From positions 124,001-188,000 of the forward strand of contig NZ_LXET01000007.1 of the NCBI RefSeq assembly GCF_001655005.1: 64,000 nt of DNA, read 5' to 3'. Origin of the DNA: Hafnia paralvei ATCC 29927 (GTDB lineage: Bacteria > Pseudomonadota > Gammaproteobacteria > Enterobacterales > Enterobacteriaceae). The stretch's first letter is position 1. Every line of letters begins with the position of its first letter. The position numbers and the translations under genes are program-made. The notes beneath the pieces are model-generated. The model was not told the origin of the DNA. It saw only the letters and a program-made list of their open reading frames with translations, and did no database searches. Of the stretch, positions 24,569-33,614 are shown piece after piece.

Positions 24569-25959
24569 GCCAGCCTTACCGTATTCTTATCGTTGATGAT
24601 GAAAAAAACGTTCTCAGGATGTTGAACACGGTTTTTTCACAGGAAGGTAATCAGGTTTTCTGTGCAGATAATGGTCAGGATGCTCTGGCTATTTTTGAAC
24701 AAGAAAGGCCTGATGTCGTGTTGATGGATATTCGCATGCCAACGATGAATGGCCTTGAAGCTTTGCAGCGCATGCGAGAGAAATGGCTGGATACGCCGAT
24801 TATTTTAATGACGGCTTATGCCGCCGTTGAAACGGCCGTGGAGGCATTACGCCTAGGCGCTTTCGATTATGTGATCAAACCGTTTGAGCTGGATGAGTTA
24901 AAACTCTTAATTAATCGTGCGCTGCAATTACGCAACATGAAGCAAGAAATCAATATTCTGCACCGTGAACTGTCAGATAGTTATCACTGTGACAAAATTC
25001 TGACGAATAACCCTAAAATGATGGAGTTGTGTAGAACCATTGCCAAAGTGGCTCAGAGCCACGCCAATGTGTTGGTCACTGGCGAAAGTGGTACTGGCAA
25101 AGAGCTTATCGCGAAGGCGATTCACTATAATAGCCCGCGTTCTAAACAACCGTTTATTAAGGTTAACTGCGGCGCATTGCCCGAATCGTTGCTAGAGAGC
25201 GAATTGTTTGGCCATGAGAAGGGCGCATTTACCGGCGCGCAAATGCAACGGCAGGGGCTATTTGAGCGTGCCCATCAGGGAACACTGCTGCTGGATGAAA
25301 TTGGTGAGATGCCACTTAATTTGCAGGTGAAGCTGTTGCGCGTATTACAAGAACAGGAGTTTGAGCGCGTTGGTGGCAGCCAAACTATCAAAATCGATGT
25401 GCGCATTGTAGCGGCTACCAATCGTGATTTGAGCGACATGATCGAGCAAGGTGAGTTTAGGCGCGATCTTTATTATCGTCTTAATGTGATGCACTTATAT
25501 TCATTGCCTCTACGTGAAAGACCGGAAGATATTTTATTACTGGCGCGCTATTTTTTGCAGAAATTTAGTGCGGAAAATAATAAAGATATTATCGGATTTG
25601 ACGTCAGTGCTATTCGTATGCTTGAAAATTATCCATGGTTAGGCAACGTGCGTGAGCTTGCTAATGCCGTTGAACACGCTGTGATTATGAGTACGGGGTA
25701 TATGATTTTCGTTGACGATCTACCCATCGGATTTCAGCAGGAAATGATTCAAGACACAGCTGTAGTGGAAAATAATCCGAAAATGACAGAGCTGCTCGAT
25801 AAACCAATAAAATTAAAAGAGAGCTTAAAACAGTATGAAAAAGAGATTATTGAGCGCGTGCTGGCAATATATCAGGGCAACCGTATCGATACGGCTAAAG
25901 CGCTGGGAATTAGTCGCCGAGCTTTAATGTATAAGCTCCAGGAATACAGTATTAATTAG
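24565..25959 (+). CDS. atoC: Sigma-54 response regulator AtoC
   Basis: NtrC-family response regulator of 464 aa. Receiver domain with acidic pocket VDDE (11-13) and phospho-acceptor D55 (LMDIRMP); AAA+ domain with GESGTGKE, GAFTGA in KGAFTGAQMQ, and GTLLLDEIGEMP; Fis-type helix-turn-helix at the end (RIDTAKALGISRRALMYKL). Its start overlaps the atoS stop (ATGA), coupling kinase and regulator. It should bind the 44-bp inverted repeat upstream of atoD and drive the sigma-54 promoter there. Confidence 0.95.
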   Translation: MSQPYRILIVDDEKNVLRMLNTVFSQEGNQVFCADNGQDALAIFEQERPDVVLMDIRMPTMNGLEALQRMREKWLDTPIILMTAYAAVETAVEALRLGAFDYVIKPFELDELKLLINRALQLRNMKQEINILHRELSDSYHCDKILTNNPKMMELCRTIAKVAQSHANVLVTGESGTGKELIAKAIHYNSPRSKQPFIKVNCGALPESLLESELFGHEKGAFTGAQMQRQGLFERAHQGTLLLDEIGEMPLNLQVKLLRVLQEQEFERVGGSQTIKIDVRIVAATNRDLSDMIEQGEFRRDLYYRLNVMHLYSLPLRERPEDILLLARYFLQKFSAENNKDIIGFDVSAIRMLENYPWLGNVRELANAVEHAVIMSTGYMIFVDDLPIGFQQEMIQDTAVVENNPKMTELLDKPIKLKESLKQYEKEIIERVLAIYQGNRIDTAKALGISRRALMYKLQEYSIN

Positions 25960-26019
25960 CTATCTTAATGTTATTTTCAACCATTCCCTTTAGTCATCGT
26001 GATCACATAAATTAATGTT

Positions 26020-26063
26020 CAGGTGAAGTTTCTTGCAGCGATGGGTGCAAGAAATTGCACCTG
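26020..26063. promoter_or_regulatory. AtoC enhancer: 44-bp inverted repeat
   Basis: Two 18-bp arms (26020-26037 and 26046-26063) are inverted copies with two mismatches; outer ends are CAGGTG / CACCTG and inner parts TTTCTTGCA / TGCAAGAAA. The site lies roughly 130-170 bp upstream of the predicted start of transcription, comparable to the AtoC sites upstream of E. coli atoDAEB. Confidence 0.82.
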
Positions 26064-26166
26064 TGTTCATTGTTTATTTTCTTACTATTTAAATTACGTG
26101 AAAATATATCCTTAAAATTCATTTGGATAGATATTCGTATGTTCATTTTCTACGGTTGATAAATAA

Positions 26167-26182
26167 TGGCCTGCTCATTGCA
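26167..26182 (+). promoter_or_regulatory. Sigma-54 promoter of atoDAEB
   Basis: TGGCCTG-CTCA-TTGCA keeps all invariant positions of the -24/-12 consensus: GG at 26168-26169 and GC at 26180-26181, 10 bp apart. Transcription would start near 26193, 35 bp before atoD. Confidence 0.88.
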
Positions 26183-26227
26183 ATGGCCTTGGTGTAGCCC
26201 AGTAAGGGCAAACTCTAAGGAGCTGCA

Positions 26228-26893
26228 ATGAAAAATAAAAAAATATCTCTCGCTGATGTGATCCCTTATTTCCATGATGGGATGACGATTATGTTTGGCG
26301 GGTTTATGGGGGTTGGGACGCCACCACTGTTAATCGAAGCCTTACTTGAATCTGGTGTAAAAGACTTAACTATTATTGGCAACGATACCGCGTTTGTAGA
26401 CACCGGCGTCGGCCCATTGATCAGCAGTGGTCGAGTCAAAAAAGTTATTGCTTCACACATCGGCACTAACCCTGAAACGGGGCGTCGGATGATTGCCGGT
26501 GAAATGCTGGTTGAGCTTGTTCCACAGGGTACGTTGATTGAGCGTATCCGCTGTGGTGGTGCAGGGCTTGGCGGTTTTCTGACCCCAACAGGCGTTGGCA
26601 CCGTGGTCGAAGAAGGCAAGCAAAAGATCGTCCAAAACGGCGTTGAATATTTATTAGAACTTCCGCTGCGTGCCGATTTGGCTCTCGTACATGCGCATAC
26701 CGCCGATTGTTCCGGCAATCTGACCTATCAACTCACTGCCCGAAATTTCAATCCCATCATTGCGTTAGCGGCCGATCTGGTTATTGCCCAAGCAGATCAG
26801 ATGGTTGATGTCGGCTCTATCCTGCCCGATCAGGTTATCACGCCAGGTGCATTGATTGATTACGTAGTGGTTTCACCGGAGGTTTGCTCATGA
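26228..26893 (+). CDS. atoD: Acetoacetate CoA-transferase subunit alpha
   Basis: Alpha subunit (221 aa) of the enzyme that moves CoA from acetyl-CoA to acetoacetate. CoA-transferase family I features include MFGGFMGVGTPPLLIEALLE near the N-terminus and RIRCGGAGLGGFLTPTGVGT in the middle. It is the first gene of atoDAEB, with AAGGAG 5 nt before the ATG, and overlaps atoA by 4 nt. Whole-operon order is as in E. coli. Confidence 0.95.
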   Translation: MKNKKISLADVIPYFHDGMTIMFGGFMGVGTPPLLIEALLESGVKDLTIIGNDTAFVDTGVGPLISSGRVKKVIASHIGTNPETGRRMIAGEMLVELVPQGTLIERIRCGGAGLGGFLTPTGVGTVVEEGKQKIVQNGVEYLLELPLRADLALVHAHTADCSGNLTYQLTARNFNPIIALAADLVIAQADQMVDVGSILPDQVITPGALIDYVVVSPEVCS

Positions 26894-27555
26894 ATGCGAA
26901 AGAGTTAATTGCGCGCCGTGTTGCGTTGGAACTTAAAGACGGCAACGTTGTGAATCTGGGGATTGGGCTACCAACGCAGGTAGTGAACTACTTGCCTGAT
27001 GGCATTGAAATCACTCTGCAGTCAGAGAATGGATTCTTAGGTCTTGGTCCAGTGACTGAAGCCTGCCCAAACTTAGTGGACGCCGGAGGCAAACCTTGTG
27101 GTTTGCGAGCTGGAGCCGCCATGTTTGATAGCGCTTTTTCATTTGCATTAATTCGCGGTGGTCATGTTGATGCCAGCATTCTCGGCGGTTTGCAGGTCGA
27201 TCAGCAGGGAAATTTAGCTAACTGGATGGTGCCAGGAAAAATGGTGCCAGGCATGGGGGGCGCAATGGACTTGGTGACCGGTGCTCGCCACGTGATTATT
27301 GCCATGGAGCACTGTGCTAAAGATGGTTCGGCGAAAATATTACCGCTGTGTACGCTACCGCTCACGGCGACAAACTGCGTCGATATGATCGTGACCGAGC
27401 TGGCGGTATTTGCCTTCTCTGAAGGGGCACTCATTCTCAAAGAACATGCACCTGGAGTCTCTTTGGAGACCATCGTAGAGAAGACCGGCGCGCGGTTTAG
27501 CGTGGCGAGCGATTTCAAAGAGATGCCCATTCAGATCAATGAGGGGGCACTATGA
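26890..27555 (+). CDS. atoA: Acetoacetate CoA-transferase subunit beta
   Basis: Beta subunit (221 aa) partnering AtoD. It carries the catalytic glutamate in LQSENGFLGLGP (SENG motif, near residue 48) and GMGGAMDLVTGARHVIIAMEH. The start is ATG 26890, overlapping the atoD stop as ATGA and preceded by GGAGG; a TTG six bases upstream is rejected. Confidence 0.95.
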   Translation: MNAKELIARRVALELKDGNVVNLGIGLPTQVVNYLPDGIEITLQSENGFLGLGPVTEACPNLVDAGGKPCGLRAGAAMFDSAFSFALIRGGHVDASILGGLQVDQQGNLANWMVPGKMVPGMGGAMDLVTGARHVIIAMEHCAKDGSAKILPLCTLPLTATNCVDMIVTELAVFAFSEGALILKEHAPGVSLETIVEKTGARFSVASDFKEMPIQINEGAL

Positions 27556-28874
27556 TTGGACGCATTTCTCGTGCGATGTCGGCAGTCGTTAGTCGCTATC
27601 TTCCTGACCCTCTGATATTTGCCATGTTGCTGACCATGATTATGTTCATCATTGGTCTTTCTTGTACGCCGCACTCTGCGATACAGATGGTGCAAATGTG
27701 GGGAGATGGGTTCTGGAACCTGCTTGGTTTTGGGATGCAGATGGCGCTCATTATTGTTACCGGCCATGCGCTAGCCAGTTCTGCTCCGGTTAAACGCCTA
27801 TTGAGAACCGTGGCATCCATGGCGAAAACGCCGGTTCAAGGCGTCATGCTGGTGACTTTCTTTGGCTTGGTGGCCTGCGTGATTAACTGGGGTTTTGGGT
27901 TGATTGTCGGCGCCATGTTTGCCCGAGAAGTTGCTCGGCGCGTACCCGGTTCTGACTATCCGCTGCTGATTGCCTGTGCCTATATCGGCTTTATGACTTG
28001 GGGCGGTGGCCTTTCTGGCTCAATGCCTTTGTTGGCCGCGACCCCAGGTAACCCCGTTGAGCATATTGCGGGGCTTATCCCTGTCAGCCATACCTTGTTG
28101 TCTGGCGCCAATATTTTTATTACCGGCACGCTGATCGTCCTTTTACCGTTTATTACCAGAATGATGATGCCAAAAGCAGGATCTGTGGTTTCCATCGATC
28201 CCGCTTTACTCGCTGAAGAACCTGATTTCCAAAAGACCCTTTCAGCGGATGCAACGATAGCTGAAAAAATGGAAGAGAGCCGCATTATCACGCTCATTAT
28301 CAGCGCGTTAGGCATCTGCTATTTGGTGATGTATTTCTGGAACAACGGTTTCAATCTGACAATAAACATTGTCAACCTGCTGTTCATGATCGCCGGTTTG
28401 CTGCTGCATAAAACGCCGATGGCCTACATGCGTGCGGTGACGGCCGCTGCGCGCAGCACGGCGGGTATTCTGGTTCAATTCCCTTTCTATGCGGGTATCC
28501 AGTTGATGATGGAACACTCGGGGTTAGGTGGAATGATCACCCAGTGGTTCATCGAAATCGCCAACAAAGACACCTTCCCGGTCATGACTTTCTTCAGCTC
28601 TGCGCTGATCAACTTTGCCGTCCCTTCTGGTGGTGGGCATTGGGTTATCCAAGGACCGTTTGTTATTCCCGCCGCTCAAGCGCTAGGCGCTGACTTAGGC
28701 AAGGCCACCATGGCTATCGCCTATGGTGAGCAGTGGATGAACATGGCGCAGCCATTCTGGGCATTGCCAGCACTCGCTATCGCAGGTTTGGGAGTCCGCG
28801 ACATCATGGGTTATTGCGTCACCGTGCTGCTCCTAACATGCCCCATTTTCATTATTGGTTTGGTCTTCTTCTAG
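27552..28874 (+). CDS. atoE: Short-chain fatty acid transporter AtoE
   Basis: Inner-membrane carrier of 440 aa with about eleven hydrophobic segments, AtoE/ScfA family. Typical stretches are PDPLIFAMLLTMIMFIIGLS, INWGFGLIVGAMFAREVARR and FAVPSGGGHWVIQGPFVIPAA. It imports acetoacetate and short-chain fatty acids for the enzymes encoded around it. ATGA overlap with atoA; atoB follows after 11 nt. Confidence 0.94.
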   Translation: MIGRISRAMSAVVSRYLPDPLIFAMLLTMIMFIIGLSCTPHSAIQMVQMWGDGFWNLLGFGMQMALIIVTGHALASSAPVKRLLRTVASMAKTPVQGVMLVTFFGLVACVINWGFGLIVGAMFAREVARRVPGSDYPLLIACAYIGFMTWGGGLSGSMPLLAATPGNPVEHIAGLIPVSHTLLSGANIFITGTLIVLLPFITRMMMPKAGSVVSIDPALLAEEPDFQKTLSADATIAEKMEESRIITLIISALGICYLVMYFWNNGFNLTINIVNLLFMIAGLLLHKTPMAYMRAVTAAARSTAGILVQFPFYAGIQLMMEHSGLGGMITQWFIEIANKDTFPVMTFFSSALINFAVPSGGGHWVIQGPFVIPAAQALGADLGKATMAIAYGEQWMNMAQPFWALPALAIAGLGVRDIMGYCVTVLLLTCPIFIIGLVFF

Positions 28875-28885
28875 GGAATCTCATT

Positions 28886-30064
28886 ATGGAAAACGTCGTT
28901 ATTGTCAGTGCTACTCGTACTGCTGTAGGGAGCTTTAATGGCTCACTCTCTTCTATTCCTGCCGTTTCTCTTGGTGAAATCGTGATTCGTGAAGCGTTGA
29001 ATCGTGCCGGTCTAGATGTGAATTTGGTTGATGAAGTTATCATGGGCAATGTGCTTCAGGCTGGATTAGGACAAAATCCTGCGCGGCAGGCGGCGCTTAA
29101 GGCGGGTATTGGGCATCAAGTGCCTGCCTATAGCGTCAACAAAGTGTGTGGTTCTGGCTTAAAATGCGTAGCGCTGGCTGCTCAGGCTATTCGCGCAGGC
29201 GATGCTAGAGCGGTGATTGCCGGAGGTATGGAGAACATGACCCGAGCTCCCTATCTGCTGGAGAGCCAAGCTCGCTGGGGATATCGGTTAGGTGATGGCC
29301 AAGTTTATGATGTGATTTTGCGTGATGGGCTTATGTGTGCAACGGAAGGTTATCACATGGGGATCACCGCGGAGAATGTGGCTAAAGAGTATGGCATTAG
29401 CCGCGAAGAGCAGGATCGCATCGCGTTTTCATCTCAACAAAAAGCTTCTCTAGCGATTGCCAATGGGTGCTTTGAAAAAGAAATTACGCCGGTAGTGATT
29501 AAGAATAAAAAGGGCGATCAGATTTTTTCTACAGATGAACATCCGCGTATGACGTCGTTAGATAAATTAGCCAGCTTAAAACCCGCCTTTACCTCAGAAG
29601 GAACGGTAACGGCAGGCAATGCGTCAGGTATCAACGATGGTGCCGCGGCTTTGGTTGTGATGTCCGAAAGCATGGCAAAAGAACAGGGGTTAACCCCGCT
29701 TGCGCGGATCCGTAGCTACGCCAGCGGCGGTGTTGCACCTGCGTTGATGGGAATGGGCCCGGTTCCGGCAACGCTGCTAGCACTTAAAAATGGCGGTTTG
29801 AGTCTGTCGGATATCGATCTTATTGAGGCTAATGAAGCCTTTGCAGCCCAGTTTGGCGCAGTAGGGAAAACGTTAGGGTTGAATGAGGATAAAGTGAACG
29901 TGAACGGCGGCGCGATCGCGTTAGGTCATCCGATAGGTGCGAGCGGTGCGCGTATTCTGGTTACTCTGCTACACGCTTTAGCCGCCAGAGATAAGACGCT
30001 AGGTTTAGCAACGCTGTGCATCGGCGGTGGGCAGGGGATCGCAATGGTGGTTGAGCGCATTTAA
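28886..30064 (+). CDS. atoB: Acetyl-CoA acetyltransferase (thiolase)
   Basis: Thiolase of 392 aa that cleaves acetoacetyl-CoA into two acetyl-CoA. Nucleophile C88 is in NKVCGSGLKC; NEAFAAQF, GGAIALGHPIGASGARI and the C-terminal cysteine in LCIGGGQGIA complete the active site. The start is ATG 28886, with AGGGA upstream; the frame extends back into atoE but the family begins at VVIVSATRTAVGSF. Last gene of the operon, closed by a strong bidirectional terminator. Confidence 0.95.
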   Translation: MENVVIVSATRTAVGSFNGSLSSIPAVSLGEIVIREALNRAGLDVNLVDEVIMGNVLQAGLGQNPARQAALKAGIGHQVPAYSVNKVCGSGLKCVALAAQAIRAGDARAVIAGGMENMTRAPYLLESQARWGYRLGDGQVYDVILRDGLMCATEGYHMGITAENVAKEYGISREEQDRIAFSSQQKASLAIANGCFEKEITPVVIKNKKGDQIFSTDEHPRMTSLDKLASLKPAFTSEGTVTAGNASGINDGAAALVVMSESMAKEQGLTPLARIRSYASGGVAPALMGMGPVPATLLALKNGGLSLSDIDLIEANEAFAAQFGAVGKTLGLNEDKVNVNGGAIALGHPIGASGARILVTLLHALAARDKTLGLATLCIGGGQGIAMVVERI

Positions 30065-30096
30065 TCTACAAAAATTTTCTCAAGTTACCGATAAGA

Positions 30097-30125
30097 AAAC
30101 AGGGAGCGATTATCGCTCCCTGTTT
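30097..30125. terminator. Bidirectional terminator between atoB and valS
   Basis: A 13-bp perfect stem (AAACAGGGAGCGA / TCGCTCCCTGTTT) with a 3-nt loop between convergent genes; A/T-rich stem ends serve as U-tracts on both strands. Confidence 0.88.
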
Positions 30126-30152
30126 ATATGTTGCTAATGAAAAGACGAATAA

Positions 30153-33008
30153 TTACAGCGCGGCAATAACCGCTTGTTGTTCGATCAGCTTCGCTTTCGC
30201 GTCAGCATAACCGTTCATCTTCTCGCGCTCTTTAGCAACAACGGCCTCTGGTGCTCGAGCGACAAAACCTTCGTTAGAGAGTTTTGCTTCGATACGGCCA
30301 ATCTCAGCTTCGATTTTAGCCACTTCTTTAGCTAAACGATCCAGCTCGGCATCTTTGTCGATCAGGCCAGCCATCGGGATCAGCAGCTCTGCGCCGTCAA
30401 CCAGCTTGGTCACAGATACCGGACCTTTATCGCCAGCAGGCAGTACGGTGATGCTTTCCAAACGCGCCAGTGATTTGATGAAGCTCAGGTTTTCCTGTAC
30501 ACGGCGTTGTGCATCAGCGCTGCATTCACGCAGAAGCAGTTCTAGTGGCTTGCTTGGCGCAATGTTCATCTCAGCACGAATATTACGTACCGCGATGATG
30601 GCTTGTTTAATCCACTCCAGATCCGCCAACGCTTTCTCGTCAACCTGAGAAGCGTCGAACTCAGGGAATGGCTGCAACATGATGGTGTCGGCAGTAATTC
30701 CCTTCAGGCCTTTCACTCGCTGCCAGATTGTTTCGGTGATATATGGGATAACTGGATGCGCTAAGCGCAACAGTGCTTCCAGTACGGTCACCAGCGTGTG
30801 ACGAGTGCCTCGCAGTTCAGCTTCAGAACCCCCGTTCATGACTGGCTTAGTCAGCTCCAAATACCAGTCGCAGAATTGGTTCCATGTGAATTCGTACAGA
30901 ATATTAGCCGCCAGATCGAAGCGGTAGTTATCCAGCGCTTCACGGTACGCTTTTACTGTCTGATTAAACTCAGAGAGGATCCAGCGATCGGCCAGAGACA
31001 GCACCATTTCACCACCGTTCAGGCCACAATCCTGATCTTCGGTGTTCATCAGCACGAAACGGCTAGCATTCCACAGCTTGTTACAGAAGTTACGATAACC
31101 TTCCAGACGCTTCATATCCCAGTTAATGTCGCGACCGGTTGAAGCCAGCGCTGCGAGAGTGAAGCGCAGAGCGTCGGTGCCGTGTGGCTCAATACCTTCT
31201 GGGAACTGCTTTTCGGTACGTTTAGCGATTTTCTCAGCCAACTGTGGCTGCATCATATTGCCAGTACGTTTTTCTAACAGCTCTGGAAGCGAAATACCGT
31301 CGATCATGTCCAGCGGATCGATAACGTTACCCTTGGACTTGGACATTTTCTGCCCTTCGTCATCACGGATAAGGCCGGTCACATACACGGTTTTGAATGG
31401 AACCTGTGGTTTGCCGTTTTCATCTTTCACGAAATGCATGGTCAGCATGATCATGCGAGCGATCCAGAAGAAAATGATGTCAAAGCCACTGGTCAACACG
31501 TTGGTTGGGTGGAACGTTTTCAGCGCTTCAGTCTGTTCAGGCCAACCCAGCGTTGAGAAGGTCCACAGGCCGGAAGAGAACCACGTATCCAGAACGTCAT
31601 CGTCCTGTTTCAGTTCTACGTCAGCGCTCAGGTTGTTTTCGCGGCGAACTTCTTCTTCGTCACGGCCTACAAATACGTTGCCTTCATTGTCGTACCACGC
31701 TGGGATGCGATGACCCCACCACAGCTGGCGGGAAATACACCAGTCCTGAATGTCGCGCATCCAAGAGTAGTACATGTTCTCGTATTGCTTAGGTACGAAC
31801 TGAATTTCGCCCTGCTCAACGGCTTCGATCGCAACTTTCGCCAGCGGCGCAGTACGCACGTACCATTGGTCGGTTAGCATTGGCTCGATAACCACGCCAC
31901 CGCGGTCGCCGTAAGGAACGGTGAGATCGTGAGGCTTGATTTCAACCAGCAGGCCGGCATCTTCACAGGCTTTTACTACGGCACGGCGAGCGGCAAAACG
32001 CTCCATGCCGCGGAACTGTTCTGGGATTTCGTTGCTATAAACGTCGGTTTCTTCGCCGTTGGTGTCCAATACTTCTGCTTCGTCGCGAATGTCGCCATCG
32101 AAGGTCAGAATGTTGATCATTGGCAGCGCATGGCGGCGACCGACTTCATAGTCGTTGAAGTCATGGGCAGGGGTGATTTTCACACAGCCGGTGCCTTTTT
32201 CCATATCGGCGTGTTCATCGCCCACGATAGGAATGCGACGACCAACCAGTGGCAGTACCACGAATTTACCGATCAAATCTTTATAACGCGGATCTTCTGG
32301 GTTTACCGCCACGCCGGTATCACCCAACAGGGTTTCAGGACGAGTGGTTGCCACAACGAGATAGTCTTTACCATCGGCGGTTTTTGCGCCGTCAGCCAGC
32401 GGATAACGCAGGTGCCACATGGAACCTTTAGTTTCGCGGTTTTCAACTTCCAGATCGGAGATTGCGGTGCGCAGTTTTGGATCCCAGTTCACCAGACGTT
32501 TGCCTCGGTAAATCAGGTCTTCTTTATACAGACGAACAAACACTTCTTTAACTGCGTTAGACAGCCCATCATCCATCGTGAAGCGCTCGCGCTCCCAATC
32601 TACGGAGTTGCCCAAACGACGCATCTGGCGAGTGATAGTGCCGCCAGATTCTTCTTTCCATTGCCAAATTTTGTCGATGAAGGCATCACGACCATAGTCA
32701 TGGCGTGTTTTGCCTTCTTCGGCTGCGATTTTACGCTCGACAACCATTTGAGTTGCGATACCCGCGTGGTCAGTACCAACCTGCCACAGGGTATTTTTAC
32801 CCTGCATGCGTTGATAGCGGATCATGGTATCCATGATGGTCTGCTGGAAAGCGTGACCCATGTGCAGGCTGCCGGTGACGTTCGGCGGCGGGATCATAAT
32901 ACAGAAGCTTTCTTTGCTGGTGTCGCCATTCGGCTTGAAGTAGCCCTGCTGTTCCCAGTGCTCGTAGAGCGGCTGCTCAATGTCTTGCGGGTTATATGTC
33001 TTTTCCAT
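30153..33008 (-). CDS. valS: Valyl-tRNA synthetase
   Basis: Class I aminoacyl-tRNA synthetase of 951 aa that charges tRNA-Val. The HIGH-type motif is HMGH in NVTGSLHMGHAFQQ (near residue 50), the editing domain includes TTRPETLLGDTGVAV, and KMSKSKGNVIDP is the second signature (about residue 553). A C-terminal coiled coil (about residues 885-950) is the tRNA-binding arm typical of ValRS. It follows holC closely, as in E. coli. Confidence 0.98.
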   Translation of the reverse strand: MEKTYNPQDIEQPLYEHWEQQGYFKPNGDTSKESFCIMIPPPNVTGSLHMGHAFQQTIMDTMIRYQRMQGKNTLWQVGTDHAGIATQMVVERKIAAEEGKTRHDYGRDAFIDKIWQWKEESGGTITRQMRRLGNSVDWERERFTMDDGLSNAVKEVFVRLYKEDLIYRGKRLVNWDPKLRTAISDLEVENRETKGSMWHLRYPLADGAKTADGKDYLVVATTRPETLLGDTGVAVNPEDPRYKDLIGKFVVLPLVGRRIPIVGDEHADMEKGTGCVKITPAHDFNDYEVGRRHALPMINILTFDGDIRDEAEVLDTNGEETDVYSNEIPEQFRGMERFAARRAVVKACEDAGLLVEIKPHDLTVPYGDRGGVVIEPMLTDQWYVRTAPLAKVAIEAVEQGEIQFVPKQYENMYYSWMRDIQDWCISRQLWWGHRIPAWYDNEGNVFVGRDEEEVRRENNLSADVELKQDDDVLDTWFSSGLWTFSTLGWPEQTEALKTFHPTNVLTSGFDIIFFWIARMIMLTMHFVKDENGKPQVPFKTVYVTGLIRDDEGQKMSKSKGNVIDPLDMIDGISLPELLEKRTGNMMQPQLAEKIAKRTEKQFPEGIEPHGTDALRFTLAALASTGRDINWDMKRLEGYRNFCNKLWNASRFVLMNTEDQDCGLNGGEMVLSLADRWILSEFNQTVKAYREALDNYRFDLAANILYEFTWNQFCDWYLELTKPVMNGGSEAELRGTRHTLVTVLEALLRLAHPVIPYITETIWQRVKGLKGITADTIMLQPFPEFDASQVDEKALADLEWIKQAIIAVRNIRAEMNIAPSKPLELLLRECSADAQRRVQENLSFIKSLARLESITVLPAGDKGPVSVTKLVDGAELLIPMAGLIDKDAELDRLAKEVAKIEAEIGRIEAKLSNEGFVARAPEAVVAKEREKMNGYADAKAKLIEQQAVIAAL

Positions 33009-33036
33009 GGTTCGTCTGTTCTTTGATTTTGATCGA

Positions 33037-33486
33037 TCAGTGAGTTGGCGGCGTAGCCGTGGTCAATTGGAAGCCGACGCTGCGGTAGATTTTATAGCGC
33101 TCACGCGCCAACTGCTTTAAAGCGTCTTCATAAGGAACGAAGTCTATCACTTCATGGAAAGCGGTGGCAAAATCCGCGAACTCGGTCTGTAGGCAGATCA
33201 TCAGTTCGCGCGGTGCATTGCCGCGTTTTCCAGGCCATGATAATTCCACGGGCGCGCCGTAATGCGGACCTTCACCCGCGAGATTATGTGGCACGAACTG
33301 ATGGGGATCTCGAGCCCATAGCGCCTCATCCAGTTTTACCGCCTGTTCCTGACTTTGGCAGGCAATGAGAATTCGTTTTCCTGAACGCCATTGTTCGGCA
33401 GCAAGGTCACAGGCCAGCGCCTCAACGGCATCCAGTTCACCATCAGGTTGATGATGTTCTAGAAGATAGAAGGTTGCCTGTTTCAT
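33037..33486 (-). CDS. holC: DNA polymerase III subunit chi
   Basis: Chi subunit (149 aa) of the clamp-loader complex; with psi it links the loader to single-strand binding protein. N-terminus ATFYLLEHHQPDGELDAVE and LACDLAAEQWRSGKRILIAC, plus LWARDPHQFVPHNLAGEG, match the family. It lies between pepA and valS as in E. coli, and 28 nt separate it from valS. Confidence 0.96.
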   Translation of the reverse strand: MKQATFYLLEHHQPDGELDAVEALACDLAAEQWRSGKRILIACQSQEQAVKLDEALWARDPHQFVPHNLAGEGPHYGAPVELSWPGKRGNAPRELMICLQTEFADFATAFHEVIDFVPYEDALKQLARERYKIYRSVGFQLTTATPPTH

Positions 33487-33546
33487 GATGTGATTGAGCC
33501 TTAAGCTTATACAGCACTTATGAAGTAGTGAAATAAAAACAACTAA

Positions 33547-33594
33547 AGACCCCTTCCGGCCATTCCCTGTGGAGGGGAAGCCGAATTGGGGTCT
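33547..33594 (-). terminator. Branched hairpin between pepA and holC
   Basis: Nested stems: AGACCCC / GGGGTCT outside, CGGC / GCCG and CCCT / AGGG inside. It may end pepA transcription or be a repeat element; the region is 128 bp long and lacks a long T-tract on the minus strand. Confidence 0.55.
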
Positions 33595-33614
33595 CCATTA
33601 TTAACTAAATTTCC

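Noticed and set aside
31929..33026. A 365-codon plus-strand open frame antisense to valS
   Set aside because: It is a shadow of the highly conserved valS gene, with a Phe/His/Gly-rich, low-information translation.
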